Under the pieces are notes generated by a model. That model saw only the letters and a program-made list of their open reading frames with translations. It did not search any database and had not been told where the DNA came from. From assembly GCF_030253575.1 (NCBI RefSeq), contig NC_080569.1:21377001-21441000 (forward strand): a stretch of 64,000 nucleotides of DNA. The letters run 5' to 3'. Of this stretch, positions 24,612-36,216 are shown piece after piece. Source of the stretch: Rhododendron vialii. Lineage: Eukaryota; Streptophyta; Magnoliopsida; Ericales; Ericaceae. The position numbers and the translations under genes are program-made. The first letter of the stretch is position 1, and every line of letters begins with the position of its first letter.

Positions 24612-25060
24612 TTCTTTATATTTTAAATAGTACATTGTTTTGTTGGAATTCATATCCATACAAGTAAAGAGACTACTTAATTGTTCTTAGGTGCGGGACC
24701 ATTGCGAGGCACAACAAAAGGACTTGCAAGGAACCTCTTCTTAGTTGATTCTTAGAATGACACATTAAAGTCTTTCTGCATTCTTCTTCACAAAAGTTTA
24801 TAAACTGGGAGTTTGTTTAGTTTTACATTGCGTTTCCAATAAGTTGAGTATTGCGATACTGGTTGAGAAGATTTTTAGTACTATGCAGTTTATGAGTATC
24901 TTCAATTTTATGCAGTTTATGAGTGTCTTCAGTTTTATGAAACTTTATGTTGGTCATCTCTGTATATTTTGGTTATGCTATCTTCATATAAATTGGTATG
25001 GTGGATGTTACTTCAATTATTTATTCTGGTGCAAATGATGTGCAATTATTCGTTCTGGGT

Positions 25061-26265
25061 CATTTAACACTGTTAATCAATATTGTGATATAACTTTCTC
25101 CTTTAATTAACAGTGTTAATTGCATTGCATTCTTCAGTTATTCTTCCTCACACACCAGTCATGCCCCTTTTCTTTGTTAAGTTATATCAATATTATGATA
25201 TAACTTTCTCCTTTAATTAACAGTGTTAATTGCATTGCATTCTTCAGTTATTCTTCCCTTTCTTTCGAAAAGGAAGTTTGGCATTTAACACTGGTAATCA
25301 ACATGGTCATATACCATTCTCTGTTTGATTAACAGTGTTAACTCATTCTTTCAAAAAGAAAACCGGTCATTTAACACTGTTAATCAATATTATGATATAA
25401 CTTTCTCCATCAATTAACAATGTTAGTTGCATTGCACTCTTAATTTATTCTTCCTTACACACCAAACACTTTTTAACGCTTTCTTTCGAAAAGAAAGCCG
25501 GTCATTTAACACTGTTAATCAATATTGTGATATAACTTTCTCTTTTAATTTAATGTTAGTTGCATTGCACTCTTAATTTATTCTTCCTTACACACCAAAC
25601 ACTTTTAACGCTTTCTTTCGAAAAAAAAGCCGGTCATTTAACACTGTTAATCAATATTGTGATACAACTTTCTCCTTTAATTAACAGTGTTAAATCTAAC
25701 CCTTTCTTTCGAAAAGAAAGTTGGTCATTTAACACTGGTAATCAACATGGTCATATACTATTCTTTGTTTTATTAACAGTGTTAATCCATTCTTTCAAAA
25801 AGAAAACCGGTCATTTAACACTGTTAATCAATATTATGATAGAACTTTCTCAAATAATTAACAATGTTAGTTGCATTGCACTCTTAATTTATTCTTCCTT
25901 ACACACCAAACGCTTTTTAACGCTTTCTTTCGAAAAGAAAGCCGGTCATTTAACACTGTTAATCAATATTGTGATATAACTTTCTCCTTTAATTAACAGT
26001 GTTAATTCTAACCCTTTCTTTCGAAAAGAAAGTTGGTCATTTAACACTGGTAATCAACATGGTCATATACCATTCTTGGTTTGATTAACAACGTTAACCC
26101 ATTCTTTCAAAAAGAAAACCAGTCATTTAACACTGTTAATCAATATTGATTGTTACTTGCAAAGCGCAAAGGACGATGATTGGAACTCCAATCGAACACC
26201 GCACCTTTTTAACTCTTTCTTTCGAAAGGAAAACTGATCATTTAACACTGTTAACCAACAAAGGA
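25061..26265. repeat. Tandem repeat array with ~311-bp higher-order period
   Basis: About eleven units begin with CATTTAACACTG(T/G)TAA. Each holds an internal inverted pair, TTAACACTGTTAAT and ATTAACAGTGTTAA, about 25 bases apart. Start spacings repeat as about 93, 86 and 133 bases, giving a higher-order period of about 311 bases in the right half. Other units end in TTTCTTTCGAAAAGAAA, itself a palindrome. A lone unit sits at about 30269-30332, and the core motif recurs near 26304 and 30131. The array separates the two convergent genes and could hold their shared 3' ends. Confidence 0.85.
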
Positions 26266-26545
26266 GGAGGATTGAAATGAGGTTCAACAATTTTGTTCAA
26301 TTATTAACACTGTTAATAATAGGACAAGAAACAGAACACATACAAGACACACTAACTTTGTCATTTGGTGTATACTTCATCAGAGCAGCTCGAGCAAAAG
26401 GTAGAATAGGACATAGGACACACAACACACAAGCAATAGATATAGAATACAAAAGGTACCAACTTAGCTTTGCCTTAGTCATGTTGTCAATTAACATAAT
26501 ATAAACAGTTCAAATTAAAAACATGCAATAGTTTTAAAGATAAAT

Positions 26546-29445
26546 TTATCTAGAATTTCCTATCTTCCAAAGTTGTTCAATTGCTAACCAAGTATCTGTA
26601 CGAATGAGTTTTGACATCTCAGTATTGCACTTCTTCAAGTCCTTCAGTTTCTTTTTTGGCTTTTGCACTTGATTTGCCAAAGAAGTTTCTTGCAAGTCGT
26701 CTACATCAACAAACTCTACTTGCGGACTTTTCCTCTTTAACTTTCCATACACATAGTTCTCGCAGAAATTTGTCTTCATATCATCTCTTTCTTTCACTCT
26801 CTTAAACTTTGATGGTGGACTTTTCTTCTTTGAAATTTGAAGCACTTTTTCAGCCCTTACTTGTTGTGTCACTTCATGAACTTTAATGTTTATCAATTCC
26901 CCCTCCAACTGATTTCTCTCTTCCCGCAGTTCCTTTATAGTGTCAAATGTGGCCTTCTGTGTCACTTGATGCACTTGTCTTTCCGTTTCAACATTATATC
27001 CTTGTGTTAACTCATGTGTTTCATAATGTTCAACTTGTTCCTCATACTGCTTGTAGAGTTTTTCAAGGGCTTCGTTTTTCTTGCATAATTTGGAGATGTA
27101 CAAATCCTTCTCTTCAAGTTTTCGCTTCAGAATTTCAATTTCCTCCTTTTGATGTTGAAGAGTTTTTTGCTTTTCTTCATGAAGTTCCAAGATTTCATTC
27201 TCCATGCTCTTCTTTTCCTTCTCCAAGAGTTCAATTCTTTTGTTGAGTTCATCAATAACTGCAATTGCATCCTTTTTTGATTGGTGCAATATTGTTCCAC
27301 AAATATTATCCAACGATATCTCATTATAGGTATTTGGAACTAATGTTGAACCGGAATCTGTTCGTGACAAATGATCCTCTCGTGATTCAAGGCTAATGCT
27401 GTCATGCACCATAGTGGACTTGTACCTTGGCGAATCAACTTCCAATGAAGGGTTGGAGGGAGTGTTAAAATCATCTAGCCTTTGTCCATTTTCTGATGTG
27501 ACATCTTGTTTGAGTTGTGCTGCCCCTTTTTCAACCCTTGCTTCTTCTCGTGATTCAAGGCCAATGCTGTCATGCACCATAGTGGACTTGTACCTTGGAG
27601 AATCAACTTCCAATGACGGGTTGGAGGGAGTGTTAAAATCATCTAGCCCTTGTCCATTTCCTTCATCTGCCCCTTTTTCATCCCTTGCTTCTCTAGAACC
27701 TTTAGCTTGTTGAGGAGATTCACCATCAACACTTATTCTTACTTTTTCAACCTCCAGTTCAACAGGTTCTATTTCTCCACATTCTTGTTCACTTCCAAGA
27801 TCGCTGTAGATCTTTTGTTCTTTATCTGTTTCTTGTAAATTGGTATCACTTACCTGTGAAACACAATTTGGCATTCTAACTTGTGTCAAAGAGAATTTTA
27901 AGTGTTTTCAGACAGAAAAGGAGTTAATACTGAAAATTAACATAATGAATGCAGATAACATAATGATTAATAACTAAGTATTACTTGATCAACCGAAAGT
28001 TTGATCAAAATCCCTAAGTACGTCCCGAAGCTCTGAAATGTTCCATTTAAGTAATCTTGAAACTGCATCTGCATTCATTTGTTGTAGAACTTTAGTCTGC
28101 TCACAAAGCCAAAACTGCAAAAAGAAATGCCATAGTTTAGCACTGAGAAATCCATAATAGCTGAAAGTTCTGAATTTTAAAACTGCATTACTCAGAATCA
28201 CAGAAATGAGCTTAAAAAAATATATTCTAATACACTTTACAAATAGAGGTGCTCCAATAATCAAAGTACATTAGGCAATTCATTGAGTAATGCATATTCA
28301 GATATATTCTAGTACACTTTACAAATAGAAAATTATTTAGTAATGCATGTTAAGATATCACATAGCACCATCCATAATAATAATGAAATCGTAAAAAGAT
28401 CAGCACATACCATTAAAAGCAAAGAACATCCATGCAATTCATTGACCTTCTTATGATTTTTGTGAATGGACTTCATCAAATAATCTGTAATAGCTCTAGC
28501 CCAATTGTACTGTTTTACCTTTGCTAGGTCTTCCATGTAATGAACAAACGACCAATTCACTGTTGTTCCACTCGTCGAAAAGAGCAATGTGACACAAAGG
28601 AAAAGACAGAACAATCTGACAACGTCTTCAATATCTTCTGGCTTGTTGCTACTCTTTAGTTCTTTTATCTTTTCCTTCATTGTTGTAGTTGTTAACCTTG
28701 GTTCTTTGATGCACAACCTCTTAGCTAATGCAGTGTCTCCTTTGCTGATGTTTGTTTCTACCATCTCTTCATTTCCACAGCATATTCCCAAAATCAACTT
28801 CACATTATTATCCTTGAGCTTCACTTTCTTGTCACCCAATCGAAAACTTTTTGTACGTTCATCATAGGACTTTATAACTTTCACAACAACTTCATCAAAC
28901 TTTCTACAATGATTACTTACCAACTTCTTGCTCACAATTGCTTCAATTAATAACCAAAAAGGTGTTTTTTTGAAGCAAGCTATATGTTTGGGACTGAATT
29001 CAGTATCTCCAATCAATCTAATCATACCCTGCAAGTTGGACCTATTCAAGCTTACTCGTTGTTGTGTGCTCTCTTTTTCAGCCACATTTCTTGACCTTTT
29101 TTTTCACCGGTTGTGACCGGCTTATCAATCCTTCTTCTTCGATGTTTGTTCCTAATTGTTTTTCTAATCTTGGTCTAAGTTCATACTGAGTTTGTGTTGC
29201 TCCTCTTGCTCTAGACTTTTCTGAAATTTTGATGGTAACGGATGGAACTAACTTGGGCTGGTTTGCTTGAGCTTCAACTGGTGTGCCTTGCTGCGTACCC
29301 CTTCTTTGCCTCAACTCGTACACATGTGCTTGTGTTGTTGGGGTTTTGATCACATCAGGTGTATCTAAGTTCGAGTCATATTGTTGTGAATCTGATGCTT
29401 CTGCTGGTTTTTTACTGTCTGAATGTAGATCTCTCCTTGCCCGCT
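26546..29445 (-). CDS. MULE-associated PMD/Ulp1-family-like protein with coiled-coil tail
   Basis: Three-exon model on the minus strand: 29445-28411, 28113-27994 and 27879-26546. The junctions keep phase: LLLM/FWLCEQ, and TF-V-RMPNC. Any 5' exons are not resolved. The first exon has a basic N-terminal part, then a domain like the N-terminal region of plant transposon-encoded Ulp1-family or plant-mobile-domain proteins (FRLGDKKVKLKDNNVKLILG, near 28790-28850; NWARAITDYLM near 28490). The third exon (445 codons) carries two near-identical 40-residue repeats (FNTPSNPSLEVDSPRYKSTM) and then a long heptad-rich coiled coil, ending in basic KKKSPPSKFKR-type clusters. No Cys/His/Asp protease triad is seen. 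One apparent frameshift lies in an A8 run near 29096-29103; removing one A joins VKK to RSRNVAEKES. The domain match is from memory. Confidence 0.6.
27395..27645 (-). repeat. Internal duplicated coding repeat
   Basis: Within the third exon, two stretches coding LDDFNTPSNPSLEVDSPRYK and the following TMVHDSI are nearly identical at DNA level, about 170 bases apart. They differ by a few substitutions (IGLESREEA versus ISLESREDH). Confidence 0.8.
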
Positions 29446-31984
29446 CTGCATAGTTTTAAAGGAGATTTTGTGAGAGTATAATAAAAAGTCTACACGCACA
29501 AAATAAAATCAGTGGTGAAACATAACATAACTCAGTTAAAAAAATCAATGAATTGATCCCATGCCCTATCGAATTTCAGGTATGTGTGCATGACAGTGCT
29601 ACAAATAACACAAGGTGCAAATTAATAACTCAACATATGAGACAGATTCCAAACTAAAACATCAAATTCAAGTCTGTGATACTGATAACCATTTCATAGC
29701 CATTTCTATGTCTTTCAAATCCTCTCAATTTTAAATAAGTTTGATCACTAGTCGTATGCCTTTACAAAGAAGCTTACCTTTCTCAACGCTTAATAGCTCC
29801 AATCTTACCTCTCCCATCACTTCAATTAACAGGGCCACATTGTGGAAAAAAAAAATGTGGATAGCCCATCAATGGGATCCATGCGATGAACGATAGTACG
29901 TAAAAAAAAAAATTGCCATGACTACACAAAAACCCGAGATCATAACAAGAGTCCTTAGGTCAAGTTACAGACTGAATGGGAAATTCTTAAGTTTGATAGG
30001 AACCTGAGATCATAGGCAAATCCCTATTCTTATAGATGAGAATGAAGGAGAGAAAATCTTTTCCAATTTGGAGTTCAGAGAAAATAGAACAACAAAATAG
30101 CATATAACTCATTTTATGAATGAAACTTAATTAACACTGTTACAAACCCTCACAAGCCTATGATCTTCGCCATGTCTTATGCAAACCCCCTAAAATTAAC
30201 GACATTGCAGAAGTCTTTTGGCAAATGAGAAGATCAGATCATCTAAAAAAATGGCTATCAATTCAGGCTGATCATTCAACACTGTTAATTAATATTATAA
30301 TATAACTTTCTCCTTTAATTAACAGTGTTCAATTATTAACACGTGTCGGATATGGACACGACACTCTCTTGACACACGTCAAACACGCCAAATTACTTGG
30401 ATTTGAGAACGCTCTAGGCACATATGGAGGACACGACAGAAATTGTGATGTGTAAAACTTGGTCCATAGTTCAAAATTTCCGAGCATCATCCACTTCCCC
30501 ACACCAATCAGGACGGCTCTCATCAATAGACTTATGAACATCCTTCCCTAAATCAGGACGGCTCTCATCAATAGACTTATGAACATCCCTCCCTAAATCC
30601 AGATTTTGTTCTTGACCACAAGCCTTGAAATACGTACTTGCAAAAATCACTCGTTCCTCATTTTTTCAAATTAGAGAAAAAATTTGAAAAGATGTCAATA
30701 CTGTAACAAATCCTTACAAAAATGAAATACATACTCAAAGAATTATGCAATTTGCTAAAATTACAGAAAATGACGACATTGCACAAATCTAATTGGCGAA
30801 TGACAAGCACTCAAAGAACAATGCAACTTGGTAAAATTACAGAAAATATGTTTTGAAATACGTACTTTTAAACCGGGGCATTGTGCTTGCAATCCACCAG
30901 CGGTCTTCCAAAGACAGGATCGCAATCCACCAGCGGTTAGAAAATATATTTCGATTGTTTTCCTTGATCGTCTTGTCGATCGTCGTCCTCGATCGTCTTC
31001 CTTGATCGCCTTCTGTCCCTTACATTATTGACAATAGCAGTTGCTGAGTAAAACCCTAAGCAAGGGACTCAAATCCGCCAAAAGGTAATGTAAATGTTTT
31101 GTACAAAACTCGATTTCTTAACAAACTCGATTTCTGATGAATTTTTCAGCTTCAAATCCGCCAAAAGGTAAACTAATTGTTACCTGATACGTCTTGTCTC
31201 TATTTCTCAAGAAGCACGATTTCTGAAGAACAATAGAGAGAGAATGGCAGATATAGAGAAGTCAGAGTAGTCTTGTCTTCTCCGTTGAGCTTCTCCGATG
31301 TCCGTAGTCGAAGGATTCCCATCTTCTCCGATCGATCGGTTTGGGAAGGTAACAGTAGCGTATAGGTTGGGTAACAGTAGCGTATAGGTTTTGGAAACGT
31401 CTTTTCTACGGAGTAAAAACGGGGGTATTTTTGACTATGTTATGTTATAAAATTACAGTATGGACTGTTTATGTTATAAAATTACAGTGTGGACCCGAGG
31501 CTTTAAGAAATCCTTACAGTGGACCTTCTACTAAATCTCCCATTTACTTCATCTGTGCAATATTCATGGGCGGTCTCAAATGGAGGCACGGGGGGTTCAC
31601 TCACCCCACTCAAGTCAAATTTTTTAGAGGGAGTAGTACATCTTTTTGGGTACTCTTGTAAATTTGCCCCATGGAATATCTTGCCCCAATACCTCAACAA
31701 AATTACAAAATTTGCCCTTAACCAATTTATTCCATATGTACTAGTATCTCTTAGACTCTCACTCCTATCGGTTAATCTCTCTCTCAAAATAAATAAAAAA
31801 TTAAACAATGGAGAACTAAACCCACTAAAGGAAGGTTTTCACTAATTTTTTAGGTTGTGATTGCTTTTATACGAACTCTATTTACTATTTTTGTGAATTT
31901 TTTTCTCATAAGCTCTTGTATTGTTGTTGAGTTTTTGTATATTTTTTATGTAAGACTAAATTTTTTATATATAACTATGTTAGG
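29446..31984. other. Probable 5' part and promoter of the minus-strand gene; short tandem repeats
   Basis: No further coding exon could be fixed. The stretch has a 2-unit direct repeat of about 45 bases with AATCAGGACGGCTCTCATC (near 30506 and 30550). Smaller doublets are GCAATCCACCAGCGGT (30889, 30923), GTAACAGTAGCGTATAGGTT (near 31350 and 31372) and GTTATAAAATTACAGT (near 31443 and 31472). On the minus strand 31200-31330 looks like a transcribed leader. The outer limit of the MULE block is probably near 31.4-31.5 kb but no clean terminal repeat was seen. Confidence 0.4.
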
Positions 31985-32190
31985 GCTTTAAATTCAGGCC
32001 AAATTTTGAAGTAAAGTTGTATGATTCGTAAACGCCCTTATCGATATCGGATTAAGATGATTTTTTATCAGGGCCCTAAGTAAAATATTTTGAACAAAAT
32101 GAGCTACTCTGATGATCTTTGTTGCATCCGAGACGGACACAAAATTGATTTGAAGGTTTGCTGTACCCCTAGCATTATTGTGCGAAAAAT
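31985..32190. mobile_element. Diverged relative of the 18511-18901 MITE
   Basis: Shares the ordered interior words TTTTGAAG..AAA, GTAAACGCCCTTA/GTAAACACCCTTA, GATATC/GATATCGGA and AAATATTTTGAACAA with the 391-bp element in the LINE, in the same orientation. The left end is eroded. Confidence 0.5.
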
Positions 32191-32993
32191 CGACGAGTCA
32201 GTTATAGATGAAATGATATCTAATGAATGGATATCCATTTTGGTAATATAGTAGAAAAAGATATCTCATTTTGGTTATTGTTCTATAGTATTTATTTTTT
32301 CCGATTTATTATGTGCGAATAAAAAATTATGTGTTATAGATGCTTGACCCCGTTGCCATTATTCCTATTGTAAATCTTAACAATTTAATAGTCGTTTTAA
32401 TAAATTATAAGAAACTGATTTTCACACTCTCCTTAATAAAATCCATTCTCCTATTTGATTAGACCTCAATACTCGATTCGATTTGATTTGGTTTAATAAT
32501 TTGTATTGAAAGATTTTAATATCATGTTAAAATGTTATGTTTGTTTATCAAATGCTAAAATTATGTGTCTTCTAACAATGAGAAGGTAAATAAATGGTAA
32601 AAATAAATCAATACGCCGGCCGTGTCAAGTTTATTTCTACTCAATATATTTCTCTAGACCCACCCTTTAATTTGTTAATTTGATACGTACAGCTGTGCAA
32701 TCTTTGTTACACAAACAATATTTATGCCGTACAAAAGTCAAACTAAATTGCTCTGCAAGCGTTACCGAGAAAATGAAAGATTTTTTTAGGTGCCCCTACA
32801 GAGCCGCAACATGAAGTTCAGTCATTCTATATTATATATTGACGTGGAATCCATACGATTAATCTTGATATATATCCACATCAATTTGTTGTGGTAGAGG
32901 ACTTGGAATCCTACATGGTAGTGCCCTTGGGATTAATGTATTCAGACCAGAAAATTGAATTTAAGGGTTTGCTTGGTTCTAAGGGGAAAAGAA

Positions 32994-33797
32994 GGGAAGC
33001 GCTTCGGTGTCTCCCTCCGTATTAAAGACACTGTAACTTTTAGCATAACAAAATCATTATGAGCATAATTAAAATTCATTGCAATCATAACCGAACTCAA
33101 ACAAGACATAACCAAGGAATATCCAAAAAATCAACCAATACATAACCAAATTCAACAAAGGCATAACAAACAAGTTATGCCTTGTTATGGTTCTATTATA
33201 CTTGTAATGGATTTTGATTATGCTCATAATGGTTTTGTTATGCCAAAATCCATTACAAGCATAACAAAATCCAAACAAGACATAATCAAGGAATATCCAA
33301 AAAAATCAACTAAGGCATAACCAAACCCAACCAATGCATAACAAACAAGTTAGGGAATGACTTCGGTGTCCCCGGTCATTTTGGGGACACCGTAACTTTT
33401 GGCATAACAAAACCATTATGAGAATAACCAAAATCCATTATAAGTATAACAGAACCATAACAAAGCATAACCAAAACCACAGTAAGACATAACTTGTTTG
33501 TTATGCCTTAGTTGGGTTTGGTTATGCCTTGGTTGGTTTTTTGGATATTCTTTAGTTATGCCTTATTTGGGTTCTGTTATGCTTGTAATGGATTTTAGTT
33601 ATACTCATAATGGTAAAGTTATACCAAAAATTACGGTGTTCCCAAAATGACCGGGGACACCATAGCATTATCCAACAAGTTATGCCTTATTATGGTTCTG
33701 TTATGCTTGTAATGAGTTTTGGTTATATTCATAATGGTTTTGTTGTGCCAAAAGTTATGGTGTCTCTAAAACGAAGGGAGACACCGAAGTAGTTACC
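32994..33797. mobile_element. Fold-back MULE-type MITE 1 (outer), split by MITE 2
   Basis: Flanked by the 9-bp duplication GGAAAAGAA at 32985-32993 and 33798-33806. The ends are inverted around CTTCGGTGTCTCCCT. The body is made of short words such as GCATAACAAAA and CATTACAAGCATAAC and their complements, so the whole element folds back. MITE 2 (33353-33673) lies inside it. Confidence 0.8.
33353..33673. mobile_element. Fold-back MULE-type MITE 2, nested in MITE 1, 321 bp
   Basis: Flanked by the 9-bp duplication AACAAGTTA at 33344-33352 and 33674-33682. The terminal arms contain GGTGTCCCCGGTCATTTTGG and its inverted partner. It belongs to the same family as MITE 1 and MITE 3. Confidence 0.85.
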
Positions 33798-33820
33798 GGA
33801 AAAGAAAGGAAAAGAAGAGA

Positions 33821-34107
33821 GGAATGACTTCGGTGTCTCCGGTCATTTTGAGGACACCGTAACTTTTGGCATAACAAAACTATTATGAGCATAACCAAAA
33901 CCATTACAAGCATAACCAAAACCATAACAAGGCATAACTTGATTGGTTATGCCTTGGTTGATTTTTGGTTATGCCTTGATTGATTTTTGGTTATGCCTTG
34001 TTATGGTTCTATTATGCTTGTAATGATTTTTGTTGTGCTTGTAAGGGTTCTGTTATACCAAAAATTACGATATCTCCAAAATGACCTGAGACACCATAGC
34101 ATCATCC
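33821..34107. mobile_element. Fold-back MULE-type MITE 3, 287 bp
   Basis: Starts GGAATGACTTCGG and ends, inverted, GGATGATGCTATGGTGTCTC. It is related to MITE 2 and lies 14 bases beyond the target duplication of MITE 1. The target duplication is unclear because the flanks are A/G-rich. Confidence 0.7.
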
Positions 34108-34289
34108 ACAAAAAAGAGGGGACAATTACAATAAATTCTCTTGGTCTCCGTGGCTTAGTTTGGAAAGAAATTGGGAATAAAATAGGAAAACAAAAAAACA
34201 AAATTTTGAATACATTAACTTCTTATATTTTCATCTCGCCTTCTTTCATAATCATATTCTCTCCCTTTCCACAAGTTTTTATTTTTGCC

Positions 34290-34560
34290 AAGCAAAACAA
34301 TTTATTAATCATTATACGAATTATAAAGATTAAAAAGATAAAGGATACACTGACAATAAGCTACCCAAGACTTAAAGAAAGGCAAGATGCCAACCGAACA
34401 CCTAAAACCCACAGAAACCCGACCTAAAAGCAACCAAAAACCTAAACGAGCCTCAAACCCAATAGCAGATCCATCAGTTCCTTTCCACATGTTCCAAATA
34501 GTATGCCCTCGGTTCTCTACTATTGGCGTTGTTGCATGCTCTTGACATTTTCTTTGCACT
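34290..34560 (-). mobile_element. LINE 3'-end fragment, minus strand
   Basis: On the minus strand the sequence ends in ATTAATAAATTGTTTTGC followed by an A-rich tail, the common plant LINE 3' end. It is heavily 5'-truncated; no coding domain remains. Confidence 0.45.
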
Positions 34561-34597
34561 TAGCATTAATTTGGTGTAAAAAAATTAAAAATAATAA

Positions 34598-35933
34598 GGT
34601 GAAATTACACAAAGACCCCCTCATCTATACGTTTTGAACACGAACACCCCCTAACCTTTAAAAATGCCCACAGACACCTCCTCGTCTACTTGAAACTAAA
34701 AAATCACAAATTCTGTTAACGGAATGGCTGAAATGACAAAGATACCCTTGTCATAATAACACTCACACAAATATACCCTTGTTATAATAACACTCACAGA
34801 TAAAAAAATTGCAAACCAGAATCAACTCAAAAAACCAAACCCAAAAATTGAACCCATCAAAACCACTGGTGCAAGCCAAGCACATCAAACCCTTACAATT
34901 TTTTTTAATCTTGGTAAACCCTTACAAATTGACATACAATCACAAATTGACATCCATACAATCACATACAAAAACTGCCAATTCAACCCATGCCTTCGCA
35001 CATTCTCGCCGGAAAATCGCAAAACCCATACAATCACAAATCTGAGACAAACCCTTCAAATTTTGACACTCCACACATATACAGAGAGAGAGAGAGAGAG
35101 GGAGAGAGAGGCGAGTGCTACAATACCTAGCAAACGGGGAAGAGACTGATGATTCGGGGAAGAGGTACCTCGTTGATGATTTGGGAGGGTTGCCGAGTCA
35201 ATTTCATCCAATCCTCCCCTCCCCTCGCCTCTCTCTCTCTAACCCTATGAGTCTTCAACCGCGACTTTTTCTCCCTCTGATACTCGTCCCTCGTTGTGTC
35301 CATCGGCTATAGCGGCCGAGAGTTGGGTTTTATGACGTCGGATGGTGGGGAGATTAGGGCTAGGGGTTCGTCGTATGTTAATGCTACGCTTGTGCTTGAC
35401 GGATTGGAAGTGGTTCATGATGTGGTTTATTTGGTTGAGGTTTTGGTTGGGGGTTTGATACCTTTTGATACAGATCCGGTGGTCAAGGGAACGGTCGGGA
35501 TCTTCTTTGTTGGTGTTCCGCCACCCTGACGTCCTCGCCGCCGTCCACTCCTCGGAGACGTCGACCTTGCCACGGCGGAGGCCTGTTATCCGGTTCGGAG
35601 AGACAAAAATACCGTTGTCCAAATTACCCATCCGTGTTGATCCCTCCTACCGCCGGCGCCATGGGTAACATCATCTCGTCGGCGATCATGGTGCCAAAGG
35701 AGTTGATAACGCAGCGAATGCATGCCGGAGAGAAGGGTCGGTCTTTGGAAGTTTTGTTGAGAATTCTAAAGAATGATGGGGTTTTAAGGGTATTTTTGTC
35801 TCAAAAGGCCAAAAGCACTAGCACGTGCCATTGAAACAAACGGCAATCCAACGGAAGGGATTAACTTGGGTAACGGTAATACATGAGGGGGTGTTCGTAC
35901 GTATAGATGAGAGGGTCTCCATGTAATCTTACC
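34598..35933. mobile_element. Pack-MULE-like element carrying host gene pieces, 1.34 kb
   Basis: The terminal inverted repeats are GGTGAAATTACACAAAGACC and, inverted, GGTAAGATTACATGGAGACC. Both continue CCCTCATCTATACG (or close) and then GAACACCCCCT. The flanking 9-mers AAATAATAA and ATAAAATAA agree at 7 of 9 positions. The interior is unlike a MITE. It has a (GA)n-rich leader-like stretch (35083-35110), GC-rich gene-like sequence, and at about 35590-35785 a piece of a mitochondrial-carrier gene. This is the Pack-MULE pattern. Confidence 0.65.
35590..35785 (+). pseudogene. Captured fragment of a mitoferrin-like mitochondrial carrier gene
   Basis: The frame from 35622 reads NYPSVLIPPTAGAMGN, then SAIMVPKELITQRM and GRSLEVLLRILKNDGVL. 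This is characteristic of the second carrier repeat of plant mitoferrin-like (chloroplast-type) metal carriers, including the PxE-type signature near PKE. A shifted frame just upstream (RFGETKIPLSKLP) looks like the preceding residues. The match stops at GVL, after which sequence runs into the element's arm. It is too short to be functional. The family assignment is from memory. Confidence 0.6.
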
Positions 35934-36187
35934 ATAAAATAATTTGTTGAAATATATTTTTTAGGCATTTGAAAATATACGAAAAACTGTATGAGACATT
36001 TGAATTGGGACGAAAGGAGTATTTTTTAGGTGCATGGAAAACACTAATTTTGTATTAGATTCATACAAAAAATGTAGCGATATAATGGCACACTCCTAAA
36101 AAGTAATTAATACTACTACTTTATGAGTATACTTCTTCCTGTTGGATTTTTACTCCATTCAAACTCAAAAGTCTCCATCTATATTGC

Positions 36188-36214
36188 GAGAGAGAGAGAG
36201 AAAGAGAGAGAGAG
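36188..36214 (+). repeat. GA-rich 5' leader tract of wax-synthase gene 1
   Basis: Short GA tract ending two bases before the ATG. Similar tracts precede gene 2 (45957-45989) and gene 3 (58274-58306). Their conserved place suggests a leader or promoter-proximal element rather than chance. Confidence 0.75.
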
Positions 36215-36216
36215 AT

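Noticed and set aside
25061-26265. Repeat array as a CRISPR
   Set aside because: Plant nuclear context, no unique spacers, and units are themselves repeated in a higher-order pattern; the 140-codon frame through it is repeat-derived.
31431-31845. Plus- and minus-strand frames near 31.5-31.8 kb
   Set aside because: Overlapping on both strands, no recognised motif, low-complexity flanks and no splice or promoter context.
36142-36216. Upstream in-frame Met of wax-synthase gene 1 (likewise 45840 and 58256)
   Set aside because: Using it would translate the GA tract as Arg-Glu repeats; these extensions differ between paralogues while the chosen starts align.
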